Source of the DNA: Fictibacillus phosphorivorans
Lineage (GTDB): Bacteria; Bacillota; Bacilli; Bacillales; Fictibacillaceae
Direction of reading: 5' to 3'
NCBI RefSeq assembly: GCF_001619875.1
Contig: NZ_LRFC01000009.1
Coordinates: forward strand, 1-58,433
Length of the DNA stretch: 58,433 bases
Within the stretch, counting starts at the first letter, position 1. Every line of letters begins with the position of its first letter. The notes beneath the pieces are model-generated. The model was not told the DNA's origin, ran no database searches, and worked only from the letters and a program-made list of their open reading frames with translations. A program made the translations under genes and the position numbers. This document shows positions 1 through 7,799 of this stretch, in pieces.

Positions 1-3
1 TGT

Positions 4-88
4 GGAGGGGTAGCGAAGTGGCTAAACGCGGCGGACTGTAAATCCGCTCCCTCCGGGTTCGGCGGTTCGAATCCGTCCCCCTCCACCA
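4..88 (+). tRNA. tRNA-Tyr (GTA)
   Basis: Acceptor arms GGAGGGG and CCCCTCC pair, the long variable arm is present, and the anticodon loop reads CTGTAAA. CCA is encoded. This is probably the tail of a tRNA cluster that begins before the window. Confidence 0.97.
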
Positions 89-133
89 TCTTTGTTTAAC
101 TTTACATAAAGTTAGACGATAATATTTAAATAT

Positions 134-207
134 GCGGGTGTAGTTTAGTGGTAAAACAAGAGCCTTCCAAGCTCTGGTCGTGAGTTCGATTCTCATCACC
201 CGCTCCA
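134..207 (+). tRNA. tRNA-Gly (TCC)
   Basis: Full cloverleaf with anticodon loop CTTCCAA and encoded CCA. It is identical to the tRNA-Gly at 58124-58197. Confidence 0.97.
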
Positions 208-215
208 TTAATTTC

Positions 216-291
216 GGGGCTTTAGCTCAGCTGGGAGAGCGCCTGCCTTGCACGCAGGAGGTCAGCGGTTCGATCCCGCTAAGCTCCACCA
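216..291 (+). tRNA. tRNA-Ala (TGC)
   Basis: Full cloverleaf with anticodon loop CTTGCAC and encoded CCA. It is the last tRNA before the terminator at 314-341. Confidence 0.97.
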
Positions 292-313
292 TACATACTT
301 ACATAACAATTGT

Positions 314-341
314 TACTTCAGGCGATGCCTGAAGTTTTTTT
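314..341 (+). terminator. terminator of the upstream tRNA cluster
   Basis: ACTTCAGGC and GCCTGAAGT pair around a GAT loop and are followed by seven T residues. Confidence 0.9.
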
Positions 342-391
342 ATTTGCTGATTGAAATTGATGTGAAAAGAAAAAAAAACTGAGGAAATGAA

Positions 392-645
392 AGTGGACAG
401 TAAAAATGTCAGAGTGGACAATAAATCATCGAGAATGGACAGTAAATCATCAAAAGTGGACAGTAAACTCCATTGAGATGTCTATGCGCCTCCGGATACA
501 AAAAAACGGCGCCCTTCATGGCGGCAATCTTTACGTTGGTTACGATAATCTGTCGGATTGATCACATAATCTGTCCGGTTCAACCCGTAATCTGTCCAAT
601 CTACAACTTAATTTGTCCGTTTAAGCCAATAATCTGTCCAATTCA
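392..645. repeat. paired arrays of 21-bp repeats, IS21-like element ends
   Basis: Four direct copies of a GTGGACAGTAAA-like unit start at 392, 413, 434 and 455, exactly 21 bp apart. After about 75 bp of other sequence, five copies of ATAATCTGTCC start at 545, 566, 587, 608 and 629, again exactly 21 bp apart. The core TGGACAG therefore points inward from both sides. IS21-family elements are known for multiple end repeats that bind the IstA transposase. No istA or istB gene is present, so this may be a non-autonomous derivative. A 68-codon open frame over the right array is only a by-product of the 21-bp period. The family assignment is inference. Confidence 0.6.
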
Positions 646-702
646 GGATTCACGATACTCAAGTCACCCAAAAAGATGAATATTCCAAAAAGATTCTCTT
701 CT

Positions 703-733
703 AAAGACCAGATTCTCGTCTGGTCTTTTTCTT
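703..733 (+). terminator. intergenic terminator
   Basis: AAAGACCAGA and TCTGGTCTTT pair around a 6-nt loop, followed by T-rich sequence. No gene ends nearby, so it may insulate rocF from the repeat array. Confidence 0.7.
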
Positions 734-793
734 ATTGTCTTATTTAAATAACTTAGAAATTCTCCAAACCTCATAAATATGTAAACAACTATC

Positions 794-805
794 GAAAGCG
801 CTTTC
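794..805. promoter_or_regulatory. cre-like palindrome upstream of rocF
   Basis: The perfect palindrome GAAAGCGCTTTC contains the CcpA core AAANCGNTTT and matches the cre consensus closely. It lies about 33 bp upstream of the predicted -35 box of rocF, so carbon catabolite control of arginase is plausible. Confidence 0.6.
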
Positions 806-837
806 TTTTCGGTATATCTATGCATTTTTTTGTCCAG

Positions 838-867
838 TTGAACCATGAAATCCCTTACAGCTACAAT
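838..867 (+). promoter_or_regulatory. putative SigA promoter of rocF
   Basis: TTGAAC (838-843) and TACAAT (862-867) are 18 bp apart. I see no -24/-12 SigL promoter, unlike the RocR/SigL-controlled roc genes of B. subtilis. Confidence 0.45.
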
Positions 868-918
868 AGAGATAGTGATTCTTTAGTTTTAGTGTTTTTC
901 ATAAGGGAGGAAGAAGAA

Positions 919-1818
919 ATGTTAAAAGACATTACAGTAATCGGAGTACCGATGGATTTAGGACAAATGCGTCGTGGTGTAGATATGGGGCCCAGCGCAA
1001 TTCGATATGCAGGTGTTGTAGAACGCCTCGAAAACCTAGATTACCGTGTAGAAGATTTTGGTGATATAGAAATTGCTCGTCCAGAAAAACAAAATATTGA
1101 AAACGAAGGAAATCTTAAAAATCTTAACGGTGTAATTGAAGCGAGTGAAAAACTGTCACAAACGGTTTCTGATGTGATCACGAGTAACAAGTTCCCGCTC
1201 GTGTTAGGTGGAGATCACAGTATTGCGATCGGTACACTGGCTGGTGTATCTAAAAATTATAAGAATCTAGGTGTCATTTGGTACGATGCACACGGTGACT
1301 TAAATACAGCAGATACTTCTCCAAGTGGAAACATTCACGGAATGCCCCTTGCAGTGAGTCTTGGAATCGGGCATGAGCGACTTACGAATATCAGTGAGTA
1401 TACGCCTAAAATCAAGCCCGAAAACATTGTTATTATTGGAGCTCGATCATTAGATGAAGGTGAAAGAGAACTGATTAAGGAAAAGGGAATTAAAGTATAC
1501 ACGATGCATGAAGTGGATCGTCTTGGCATGACAAAGGTTATGGAAGAAACGATCGAATACTTGTCGCACACAGATGGTGTTCATTTGAGTCTTGATCTGG
1601 ATGGACTTGATCCTCATGACGCTCCTGGTGTTGGGACGCCTGTTCTTGGGGGAATCAGCTACAGAGAGAGTCACCTAGCGATGGAGATGCTCGCTGAAGC
1701 GGAGATTATTACTTCGGCAGAATTTGTAGAAGTCAATCCGATTCTAGACGAAAAGAATAAAACAGCGACTGTTGCTGTGGCGTTAATGGGTTCTTTATTC
1801 GGAGAAAAACTACTATAA
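919..1818 (+). CDS. rocF: arginase
   Basis: Cytosolic Mn-dependent arginase that hydrolyses arginine to ornithine and urea, the first step of the arginase catabolic route. The 299-residue protein has the ureohydrolase signatures in order: GGDHS (97-101), DAHGD (123-127), NIHGMP (138-143) and DLDGLDP (226-232), which together supply the Mn ligands. Length fits RocF (about 296 aa). The ATG at 919 follows GGGAGG and starts exactly at the family N-terminus; an open frame running back to 820 has no ribosome site. It stands alone, without rocD or rocE. A cre-like box upstream suggests carbon control. Confidence 0.96.
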   Translation: MLKDITVIGVPMDLGQMRRGVDMGPSAIRYAGVVERLENLDYRVEDFGDIEIARPEKQNIENEGNLKNLNGVIEASEKLSQTVSDVITSNKFPLVLGGDHSIAIGTLAGVSKNYKNLGVIWYDAHGDLNTADTSPSGNIHGMPLAVSLGIGHERLTNISEYTPKIKPENIVIIGARSLDEGERELIKEKGIKVYTMHEVDRLGMTKVMEETIEYLSHTDGVHLSLDLDGLDPHDAPGVGTPVLGGISYRESHLAMEMLAEAEIITSAEFVEVNPILDEKNKTATVAVALMGSLFGEKLL

Positions 1819-1835
1819 TAAAATAGAAAAAATAA

Positions 1836-1873
1836 AAACAGTTGCCTCTTTACGGATGCAACTGTTCTTTTTG
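1836..1873. terminator. rocF terminator, bidirectional
   Basis: AACAGTTGC and GCAACTGTT pair and are followed by CTTTTT. The hairpin overlaps the 3' end of the convergent Spo0E-like gene. Confidence 0.85.
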
Positions 1874-2020
1874 ATTTATGCGTTGATATTGGTTAAGCAG
1901 CTGATCAATTTCTTGTGAAAGTTCAACTACTTCTTCTGCAATCAATGGTAGGTGTTTTGAAAGTTCATTCATTTGCTGTCTGGAGTGTTCGATTTGTTCA
2001 ATTAATGATTCTCTATGCAT
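1850..2020 (-). CDS. Spo0E-like aspartyl-phosphate phosphatase
   Basis: A 56-residue protein of the Spo0E family, small helical-hairpin phosphatases that remove phosphate from Spo0A and so delay sporulation. The family pattern is visible: an N-terminal helix IEQIEHSRQQM, a connecting turn, and the second helix with the signature VELSQEIDQLLNQY. The ATG at 2020 has GAGAGGGG about 8 nt upstream; a longer frame to 2047 would start before this site. It converges with rocF and shares its terminator. Which paralogue it is (Spo0E, YisI or YnzD type) cannot be told from sequence alone. Confidence 0.85.
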   Translation of the reverse strand: MHRESLIEQIEHSRQQMNELSKHLPLIAEEVVELSQEIDQLLNQYQRINQKEQLHP

Positions 2021-2168
2021 ACAAACTACCCCTCTCTGTTTCAGCATAATATCTTATAAGATTAATATTCCCAGGTCGTATTTTTTTGAAACGCGATATT
2101 TAGAAAAAAATACCTTTTTATTTCGTCAAATTCTGCAACATGATAAAATAAAATAATATGAAAAGATT

Positions 2169-2194
2169 TGAAACTTATGGAATGCTGGTACGTA
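2169..2194 (+). promoter_or_regulatory. SigW autoregulatory promoter
   Basis: TGAAAC (2169-2174), a 16-bp spacer and CGTA (2191-2194) match the SigW consensus exactly, 27 bp before sigW. This gives positive autoregulation, as in B. subtilis. Confidence 0.9.
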
Positions 2195-2220
2195 AATAAA
2201 ATCCGAGTGGTGATAAAATA

Positions 2221-2796
2221 ATGGACGCCTTAATAGCGAATATGGTGACCCAAGTTAAAAAAGGGGACCAGGAAGCGTTTGAAGGCATTGTGGACCTATT
2301 TAAAGATAAAATCTACCGGCATTGTTTCCGGATGGTCGGCAATGGACATGAAGCTGAAGATTTGGCACAAGAAACTTTTTTGCGAGCTTATCGTAATATT
2401 AGTAAGTACAATAACGAATATAAATTTTCAACTTGGATCTTTCGCATTGCTACTAATCTTTGTATCGACAGACTGAGGAAAAAGAAACCTGATTATTATT
2501 TGGATGCAGAAGTGCCAGGAACGGACGGAGCAAACATGTACAGTCAGCTTTCAACGGAAGAGCCGTTACCTGAAGAAGTTGTAACAGAGAATGAGCAATG
2601 GAACGAGCTCCAAGCAGAGATTATGAAGCTTCCTGAAAAATATCGGACAGCTATTCTTTTAAAATATGTAGATGACTTATCGTTAGAAGAAATCAGCCAG
2701 ATTATGGACATACCAGTACCAACAGTTAAAACTCGTATACATCGAGGCCGGGAAGCGCTAAAGAAAGTATTTCAAATGGTTGTAAAAACGAGGTGA
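2221..2796 (+). CDS. sigW: ECF sigma factor SigW
   Basis: RNA polymerase sigma factor of the ECF group that runs the cell-envelope stress and antimicrobial-peptide regulon. The 191 aa contain region 2 (about 20-90, with GHEAEDLAQETFLRAYRNI and the STWIFRIATNLCIDRLRK segment) and region 4 (about 125-185, with the HTH around LSLEEISQIMDIPVPTVKTR). Length is as in B. subtilis (187 aa). It is followed after 7 nt by its anti-sigma gene and precedes the cdaA operon, the same order as in B. subtilis. A perfect SigW promoter lies just upstream. Confidence 0.96.
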   Translation: MDALIANMVTQVKKGDQEAFEGIVDLFKDKIYRHCFRMVGNGHEAEDLAQETFLRAYRNISKYNNEYKFSTWIFRIATNLCIDRLRKKKPDYYLDAEVPGTDGANMYSQLSTEEPLPEEVVTENEQWNELQAEIMKLPEKYRTAILLKYVDDLSLEEISQIMDIPVPTVKTRIHRGREALKKVFQMVVKTR

Positions 2797-2803
2797 AGAA
2801 AAA

Positions 2804-3502
2804 ATGCAATGTGAAGCTTCCGTATATGATGAATTAATGAACAAAATACTTGATGGTGAAGCAACGAGTGAAGAAGAACAGATCTTTCAGATTCATTTAA
2901 CGCAATGTGCGTCTTGTAGAGAGGAATTCGAGCTACTGACAGAATCCTTGAAGGAACTGCAGCTGCAATCTCAAATAAAAGCCCCAGAAGGCTTTACAGA
3001 AGCTGTTATGGCTAAACTGCCTAAAGAGAAACAGCAAGTGAAATGGAAACGCTGGATGAAACATCATCCTGCACTGACGGCCGCAGCCATCTTTATGTTC
3101 TTTATGGCCGCATCTGTGTTCACTAGCTATAATCAGCAAGATCTAGCTGTTGTTAAGGGTGAAGGCAACCTACAAATCAAGAAATCCGAGGGTGTTGTCG
3201 TCGTTCCAGCTGGTGAAACGATAAAAGGCGATCTAGTCGTTGAAAACGCCGATGTTCGAATTGAAGGAAGAGTAGAAGGTGATGTGACTGTCATAAAAGG
3301 CAATCAGTATCTCGCTTCTGCAGGTGAAGTAACGGGCCACAGTCAGGAAATTGGTCAAGTGGTCGAATGGGTATGGTATAAGTTGAAGTCTCTGGTTAGT
3401 ACAAATAAAGAAACAATGCATGATTATAATGAGAGCCGTCCCCATACGGCTTTTTTTATTGCACAAAAGTTTGAAATAAACACTATCATTCAACCATCAT
3501 GA
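2804..3502 (+). CDS. rsiW: anti-sigma-W factor RsiW, with C-terminal extension
   Basis: Membrane-anchored anti-sigma factor that holds SigW until it is cut by regulated proteolysis. The N-terminal zinc anti-sigma domain has the HxxxCxxC motif in HLTQCASC (about 31-38); one transmembrane segment lies near 88-106 (ALTAAAIFMFFMAASVF), and the extracytoplasmic part follows. Oddity: the usual RsiW ends near residue 208, but here the frame stays open through the Rho-independent terminator at 3434-3458 and stops only at 3500-3502. In the other reading frame three stops lie just before the hairpin (3421, 3427, 3430), so a frameshift in the last codons is likely. Confidence 0.9.
   Translation: MQCEASVYDELMNKILDGEATSEEEQIFQIHLTQCASCREEFELLTESLKELQLQSQIKAPEGFTEAVMAKLPKEKQQVKWKRWMKHHPALTAAAIFMFFMAASVFTSYNQQDLAVVKGEGNLQIKKSEGVVVVPAGETIKGDLVVENADVRIEGRVEGDVTVIKGNQYLASAGEVTGHSQEIGQVVEWVWYKLKSLVSTNKETMHDYNESRPHTAFFIAQKFEINTIIQPS
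3434..3458 (+). terminator. sigW-rsiW terminator inside the rsiW frame
   Basis: AGCCGT and ACGGCT pair around CCCCAT and are followed by seven T residues. It lies upstream of the in-frame rsiW stop codon. Confidence 0.85.
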
Positions 3503-3544
3503 GAAAAACATGAGTAGGCCATGCTAAGTTTTCTTTACAATGAG

Positions 3545-3556
3545 GTATGCTATAAT
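3545..3556 (+). promoter_or_regulatory. extended -10 promoter for the cdaA operon
   Basis: TATGCTATAAT is an extended -10 box. The -35 region is weak (GTTTTC at 3528). If used, the cdaA mRNA would have a leader of about 300 nt that includes the hairpin repeat at 3665-3793. Confidence 0.5.
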
Positions 3557-3664
3557 ATATAAGTTAAATCTTTTTTGTTCGTTTTCAAAAAAATATTAAT
3601 TTAAAGTGTTTTTGTAACGCGTTTTTCTTAAAGATTTTTGCTTTCAAATTTGTCTTCTATGATA

Positions 3665-3793
3665 GTTGATTGGAGTGCAGGGTGTGAGACTCCTGCGGGA
3701 CAGGCGGGCAGGTGAGACACTTATACGTGAAACGTACGAATGTGGCTCACCGTCTGCCCCGCGGAAAGCGAGCACCCTTGAACGGAAATCAAC
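3665..3793. repeat. dispersed hairpin repeat, copy A (short form)
   Basis: About 129 bp bounded by GTTGATT and AATCAAC, with inner pairings such as GCGGGCAG with CTGCCCCGC and GGTGAG with CTCACC. Related copies lie at 25132-25387, 48345-48408 and 53557-53808. This copy lacks the roughly 125-bp middle segment of the long copies. Confidence 0.85.
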
Positions 3794-3861
3794 CACTTTC
3801 ATAATTTATAGATTTTAAATACTTCAACTTGGCAGAAAAAACCCGGGTTGGGAGGGAATTT

Positions 3862-4695
3862 ATGTTACCAATCGCAGATTTTAATATATTTAATTACATC
3901 ACACAAATCATTGATATTTTATTAGTGACCTATGTGATTTATAAGCTGATCATGTTGATTCGCGGAACAAAGGCGGTCCAACTCTTAAAAGGCATCAGTG
4001 TGATTATTGTTGTTTGGTTTCTAAGCAGTTCGTTCGATCTTCGTACGATGTCTTGGCTGATGGATAAAGTGATTACATACGGGTTACTCGCGATCATCAT
4101 TATTTTCCAGCCTGAACTAAGACGTGCTTTAGAGCAGCTTGGACGCGGCAAGTTCTTTTCTCGCACAGGTCTCCCTGAAGAAGAAGAAACGGAAAAAGCC
4201 ATTGCTGCTATTGTGAAGTCAACAAACTATATGTCAAAACGACGTATCGGAGCCATTATCTCGATCGAGAGGGAAACAGGTCTGAGTGAGTATGTCGAAA
4301 CAGGCATTCCAATTAAAGCCCACCTCACTTCTGAGCTATTAACCAACATATTTGTGCCGAATACACCGCTTCATGATGGTGCTGTTATTATCAAACAGAG
4401 TCAAGTATACGCAGCAGGCTGTTATCTGCCGCTGACGGAAAGTCCGTTCGTATCGAAAGAACTAGGAACAAGACATAGAGCAGCATTAGGGATTAGTGAA
4501 GTAACAGATGCAGTAACCGTTATCGTTTCTGAGGAAACCGGTACGATTTCTCTTACAAAGAACGGAGAAATCTATCGAAATCTGGACGAAGAGTCTTTAA
4601 GAAATTTGTTAAATGCAGAATTGATTATCTCTAACAAGTCCACTTCCTCAAACCGCTGGAATTGGAGGGGAAAGAAAAATGGACAAACTCCTTAG
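3862..4695 (+). CDS. cdaA: membrane diadenylate cyclase CdaA
   Basis: Makes cyclic di-AMP from two ATP; the second messenger controls potassium and osmolyte balance and links to the cell wall. The 277 aa contain three N-terminal membrane segments (about 11-33, 40-57, 68-83) and the DAC domain with the catalytic motifs DGA (172-174) and RHR (204-206). The ATG at 3862 follows GGGAGGG and matches the family N-terminus; the frame open from 3829 is too long. It overlaps cdaR by 17 bp, and the cdaA-cdaR-glmM order is the conserved operon of Bacilli. Confidence 0.97.
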   Translation: MLPIADFNIFNYITQIIDILLVTYVIYKLIMLIRGTKAVQLLKGISVIIVVWFLSSSFDLRTMSWLMDKVITYGLLAIIIIFQPELRRALEQLGRGKFFSRTGLPEEEETEKAIAAIVKSTNYMSKRRIGAIISIERETGLSEYVETGIPIKAHLTSELLTNIFVPNTPLHDGAVIIKQSQVYAAGCYLPLTESPFVSKELGTRHRAALGISEVTDAVTVIVSEETGTISLTKNGEIYRNLDEESLRNLLNAELIISNKSTSSNRWNWRGKKNGQTP

Positions 4696-5962
4696 TAGTT
4701 CATGGTTTGTAAAGATCATTGCTTTCCTCCTTGCACTTATGATGTATACGATCGTAACGATGGAAACGCAGGAAGAAGCAGCAAACCGTTCCATATTCTC
4801 AAAAATGTACACAGAAAGTGAGACCATTCAAGGCGTTCAGATCAGACCTTATTTTGATGACGATAAATACGTCTTAACTGATTTGCCTCCTTCAGTAGAT
4901 CTTACGCTTACCGGTTCGAGCCGTTTAATCACGAAAGCGACAAAAGTGGATAAGGAATTCGAAGTATATATTGATCTGACAAATATGAAACCCGGGAACA
5001 AGCGGGTGAAAGTTCAAGTACAAGGTTTGCCCGAAGGTGTGAAAGCAAAGATTAATCCTGAATACGTCGATGTTATTCTTCATAATCGAGTAACAAAACA
5101 AATGAACGTCAATGTCGACTTAAAGAATACAAGAAAGCTGCCAGAAGGCTACACGGCAGGTGATATTGAGTTCTCACCAAAAACGGTGAACGTAACTGGT
5201 CCTGAAGGGATGATTAATCAGATCTCATTTATTACAGGATTTGTTGATGTGGGAGAAGCGGATGAGCCTATTCAAACGAAGGTACCTTTGCGAGCATATA
5301 ATCAGCAAGGAGACATAATCGATGTACAGATTAATCCAGGTGTAGTAGATGTTTCTGTGCCGATTAATAAACCTAAGAAAACGGTACCGATCTCAATTGG
5401 TACAAAAGGTAATTTAGAAGAAGGACTAACCCTTCAATCCATTACTACTAATCCGAGTGAGATCACGTTGACAGGAACAACAAGTTCACTTGATAAATTT
5501 GATTCATTTAAAGAAATCTCTATTGATTTAAGCAAGATAAAAAAAGATACAACACTCACCGTTGATGTTCCCGTTCCAAATGGGATCGGTGCTGTGTCTA
5601 TTAAAGAAGTAACGGTAACCATCGATGTGGAGAAAACGGAAGCAGAAACTGAAACGGAAGTGGATCAAGAGACGACAAGAACGTTTAATGATGTTCCACT
5701 AACCCTGCTCGGGGTCAATAACGAAAAGCAAGCAACCATTTTAAATCCGGCAGATGGTGTTGTAGATGTTACGGTAAAAGGCAAAAAGAGTGTGCTCGAT
5801 TCACTTAAAAAGTCTGATCTGCAAGGAATTATAGATGTGAGTACGCTTGAACAAGGAACACATGAAGTGAAAATAGATTGGAAAAATCCTGGGGAAGTTG
5901 AGCTGTCAGGTACAGTTCAAGAAGCCAGCGTGGAAATTCAAACAGAGACTAGCAGTCAATAG
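4679..5962 (+). CDS. cdaR: CdaA regulator CdaR (YbbR-domain protein)
   Basis: Extracytoplasmic partner of CdaA that tunes c-di-AMP synthesis. The 427 aa have one N-terminal membrane anchor (about 7-25, ending LLALMMYTIVTM) and then several YbbR repeats, seen as recurring beta-rich units with V-D-V-T/S-V endings near residues 135, 225, 315 and 365. The tail is acidic and threonine-rich in part (TEAETETEVD near 320). GGAGGGG lies 9 nt before the ATG, inside the end of cdaA. It sits between cdaA and glmM, with which CdaA interacts in B. subtilis and Listeria. Confidence 0.94.
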   Translation: MDKLLSSSWFVKIIAFLLALMMYTIVTMETQEEAANRSIFSKMYTESETIQGVQIRPYFDDDKYVLTDLPPSVDLTLTGSSRLITKATKVDKEFEVYIDLTNMKPGNKRVKVQVQGLPEGVKAKINPEYVDVILHNRVTKQMNVNVDLKNTRKLPEGYTAGDIEFSPKTVNVTGPEGMINQISFITGFVDVGEADEPIQTKVPLRAYNQQGDIIDVQINPGVVDVSVPINKPKKTVPISIGTKGNLEEGLTLQSITTNPSEITLTGTTSSLDKFDSFKEISIDLSKIKKDTTLTVDVPVPNGIGAVSIKEVTVTIDVEKTEAETETEVDQETTRTFNDVPLTLLGVNNEKQATILNPADGVVDVTVKGKKSVLDSLKKSDLQGIIDVSTLEQGTHEVKIDWKNPGEVELSGTVQEASVEIQTETSSQ

Positions 5963-5980
5963 TTGAAGGAGAGAGCAATA

Positions 5981-7321
5981 ATGGGAAAATATTTTGGGAC
6001 CGATGGAGTAAGAGGAGTTGCAAATACAGAGCTTACGCCTGAACTAGCATTTAAATTAGGCCGTTTTGGCGGTTATGTTTTAACAAAAGACACAGACAAA
6101 CCGAAAATTTTAATCGGACGTGATACGCGAATTTCCGGTCAAATGCTGGAAGGTGCTCTCGTTGCTGGCCTTTTATCAATCGGTGCAGAAGTAATGCGAT
6201 TAGGTGTGATCTCAACGCCTGGAGTTGCTTTCTTAACAAAAGCACTTGGCGCACAAGCTGGAGTTATGATCTCTGCGTCACATAATCCGGTTGCAGACAA
6301 CGGTATTAAATTCTTTGGTGCTGACGGCTTCAAGCTGTTAGATGAGCAAGAAGCAGAAATCGAAGCTCTTTTAGATAAAGATACAGATGAACTCCCTCGT
6401 CCTGTAGGCGGTGACTTAGGATCTGTCAGCGATTATTTCGAAGGCGGACAGAAGTACATGCAATATTTAAAACAGACCATTCCTGGAGATTTTTCAGGTC
6501 TTCATATTGCGCTTGATTGTGCTCATGGTGCGACATCTTCTCATGCACCACACTTGTTTGCTGATCTTGAAGCGGACATCTCAACGATGGGAACAAGCCC
6601 AAATGGCTTAAATATTAACGAAGGTGTTGGAAGCACGCATCCAGAAAAGCTAGCTGAACTCGTAGAAGAAAAAGGGTGTGACATGGGGCTTGCTTTTGAT
6701 GGAGACGGAGACCGTTTAATCGCAATCGACGAAAAAGGGAATATTGTCGATGGTGATCAGATCATGTTCATCTGTGCGAAGCATCTTAAAGAACAAGGTC
6801 GCCTAAAGCAGGATACAGTCGTATCAACGGTTATGAGTAACTTAGGATTCTATAAAGCGGTTGAAGCAAATAACATGCAATCTGCACAAACGGCTGTTGG
6901 TGACCGTTATGTCATGGAAGAAATGCGTAAGAACGACTTTAATCTTGGCGGTGAACAGTCTGGGCATATCATCTTCCTAGATTACACAACAACGGGTGAT
7001 GGACTTCTTTCTGGGATTCAGCTTGCATCTATTTTAAAAGCTACAGGCAAACCGTTATCTGAACTTGCGGGTGAGATGACGAAATTCCCTCAGCTTCTAA
7101 TCAATGTAAAAGTAGCTGATAAATCTAAATTAAATGGCAATGAAACGATTAATGCTGCGATCAACAAAGTAGAAACAGAACTTGAAGGAAATGGCCGTGT
7201 GCTTGTTCGTCCTTCTGGTACTGAGCCACTTGTACGTGTAATGGTTGAGGCTCCATCAGAAGAACTTTGCCAAAAGTATGCAGATGAGATCGTGAACGTT
7301 GTAAAAACAGAGCTTGTCTAA
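5981..7321 (+). CDS. glmM: phosphoglucosamine mutase GlmM
   Basis: Converts glucosamine-6-phosphate to glucosamine-1-phosphate for UDP-GlcNAc and peptidoglycan synthesis. The 446 aa carry the active-site phosphoserine loop ISASHNP with Ser100, the metal-binding loop DGDGDR near 240, and the phosphate-binding RPSGTEP motif near the C-terminus. The ATG at 5981 has AAGGAGAG upstream; the TTG at 5963 precedes the site and is unlikely. The gene starts 18 bp after cdaR. GlmM is a known partner and negative regulator of CdaA, so the operon joins wall precursor supply to c-di-AMP. Confidence 0.97.
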   Translation: MGKYFGTDGVRGVANTELTPELAFKLGRFGGYVLTKDTDKPKILIGRDTRISGQMLEGALVAGLLSIGAEVMRLGVISTPGVAFLTKALGAQAGVMISASHNPVADNGIKFFGADGFKLLDEQEAEIEALLDKDTDELPRPVGGDLGSVSDYFEGGQKYMQYLKQTIPGDFSGLHIALDCAHGATSSHAPHLFADLEADISTMGTSPNGLNINEGVGSTHPEKLAELVEEKGCDMGLAFDGDGDRLIAIDEKGNIVDGDQIMFICAKHLKEQGRLKQDTVVSTVMSNLGFYKAVEANNMQSAQTAVGDRYVMEEMRKNDFNLGGEQSGHIIFLDYTTTGDGLLSGIQLASILKATGKPLSELAGEMTKFPQLLINVKVADKSKLNGNETINAAINKVETELEGNGRVLVRPSGTEPLVRVMVEAPSEELCQKYADEIVNVVKTELV

Positions 7322-7366
7322 AAAAGAACTAAAAAGTCCCTCATAAAATAAAAAAGGGCACGAAAC

Positions 7367-7413
7367 ATATGCATATGCGGCTCACACAAAGGGCTGTTTA
7401 TGCATATTTTTTT
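7367..7413 (+). terminator. glmM terminator
   Basis: ATATGCATA and TATGCATAT pair over a 23-nt loop and are followed by a T tract. Confidence 0.75.
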
Positions 7414-7464
7414 ATTATGGAACTTTATGTTTCAAGTTTTTCTAAAATCGGGAAATAATAAGAA

Positions 7465-7493
7465 TTGACGGTTTTGAAAAACCCGTGTATGAT
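7465..7493 (+). promoter_or_regulatory. SigA promoter of glmS
   Basis: TTGACG (7465-7470) and TATGAT (7488-7493) with a 17-bp spacer, about 55 bp before the ribozyme cleavage site. Confidence 0.75.
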
Positions 7494-7548
7494 TATTTTT
7501 GTTTACTTCAAATAAAAGGAAGGGGTTTACAGTTAATCATTCATCCAA

Positions 7549-7700
7549 AGCGCCTGAACTGCTGATCGGAAAAAAGCAGTTGACGAGGAAGAGGTTCATC
7601 GATATTTCGGCGGATGCCTCTCGGAACATCACTTCCGTAAGCTTTTGTTCAAACCAGGTAAGGTGACTTCCTGTACAAAGACGAAAGCAAGTGAAACAAA
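7549..7700 (+). promoter_or_regulatory. glmS ribozyme (GlcN6P-activated self-cleaving riboswitch)
   Basis: The conserved core is present in order: AGCGCC at the cleavage site (cut expected between A7549 and G7550), GTTGACGAGGAAGAGG, the ATCGA...TTCGGCGG segment with the catalytic pocket, CGTAAGCTTTTGTTC, and AGGTGACTTCC with its closing ACAAAGACGAAAGC. In this class, glucosamine-6-phosphate binding triggers cleavage and mRNA decay, so GlmS is repressed by its product. The 3' boundary is approximate. Confidence 0.95.
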
Positions 7701-7754
7701 ATAAAAATAGAGAACATAGGTGGGGTTGTGAGCCCCGCTCACGGCCCCCTTATG

Positions 7755-7782
7755 AAAGCCGTCAGCAGAGTGTGATGGCTTT
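7755..7782 (+). promoter_or_regulatory. leader hairpin touching the glmS ribosome site
   Basis: AAAGCCGTCA and TGATGGCTTT form a 10-bp stem with one G-U pair and an 8-nt loop. It ends directly next to the AAGGAGGA ribosome site. A second small hairpin, GTGAGC-CCC-GCTCAC, lies at 7728-7742. No function is known to me. Confidence 0.55.
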
Positions 7783-7799
7783 AAGGAGGACGTTTATTT

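Noticed and set aside
392-645. CRISPR array
   Set aside because: Units are short, imperfect and in two orientations, spacing leaves only about 9 bp between cores, and no cas gene is present.
473-679. Open frame of 68 codons with repeated ICP-type residues
   Set aside because: It is produced by the 21-bp DNA repeats of the right array, has no ribosome site, and resembles no protein.
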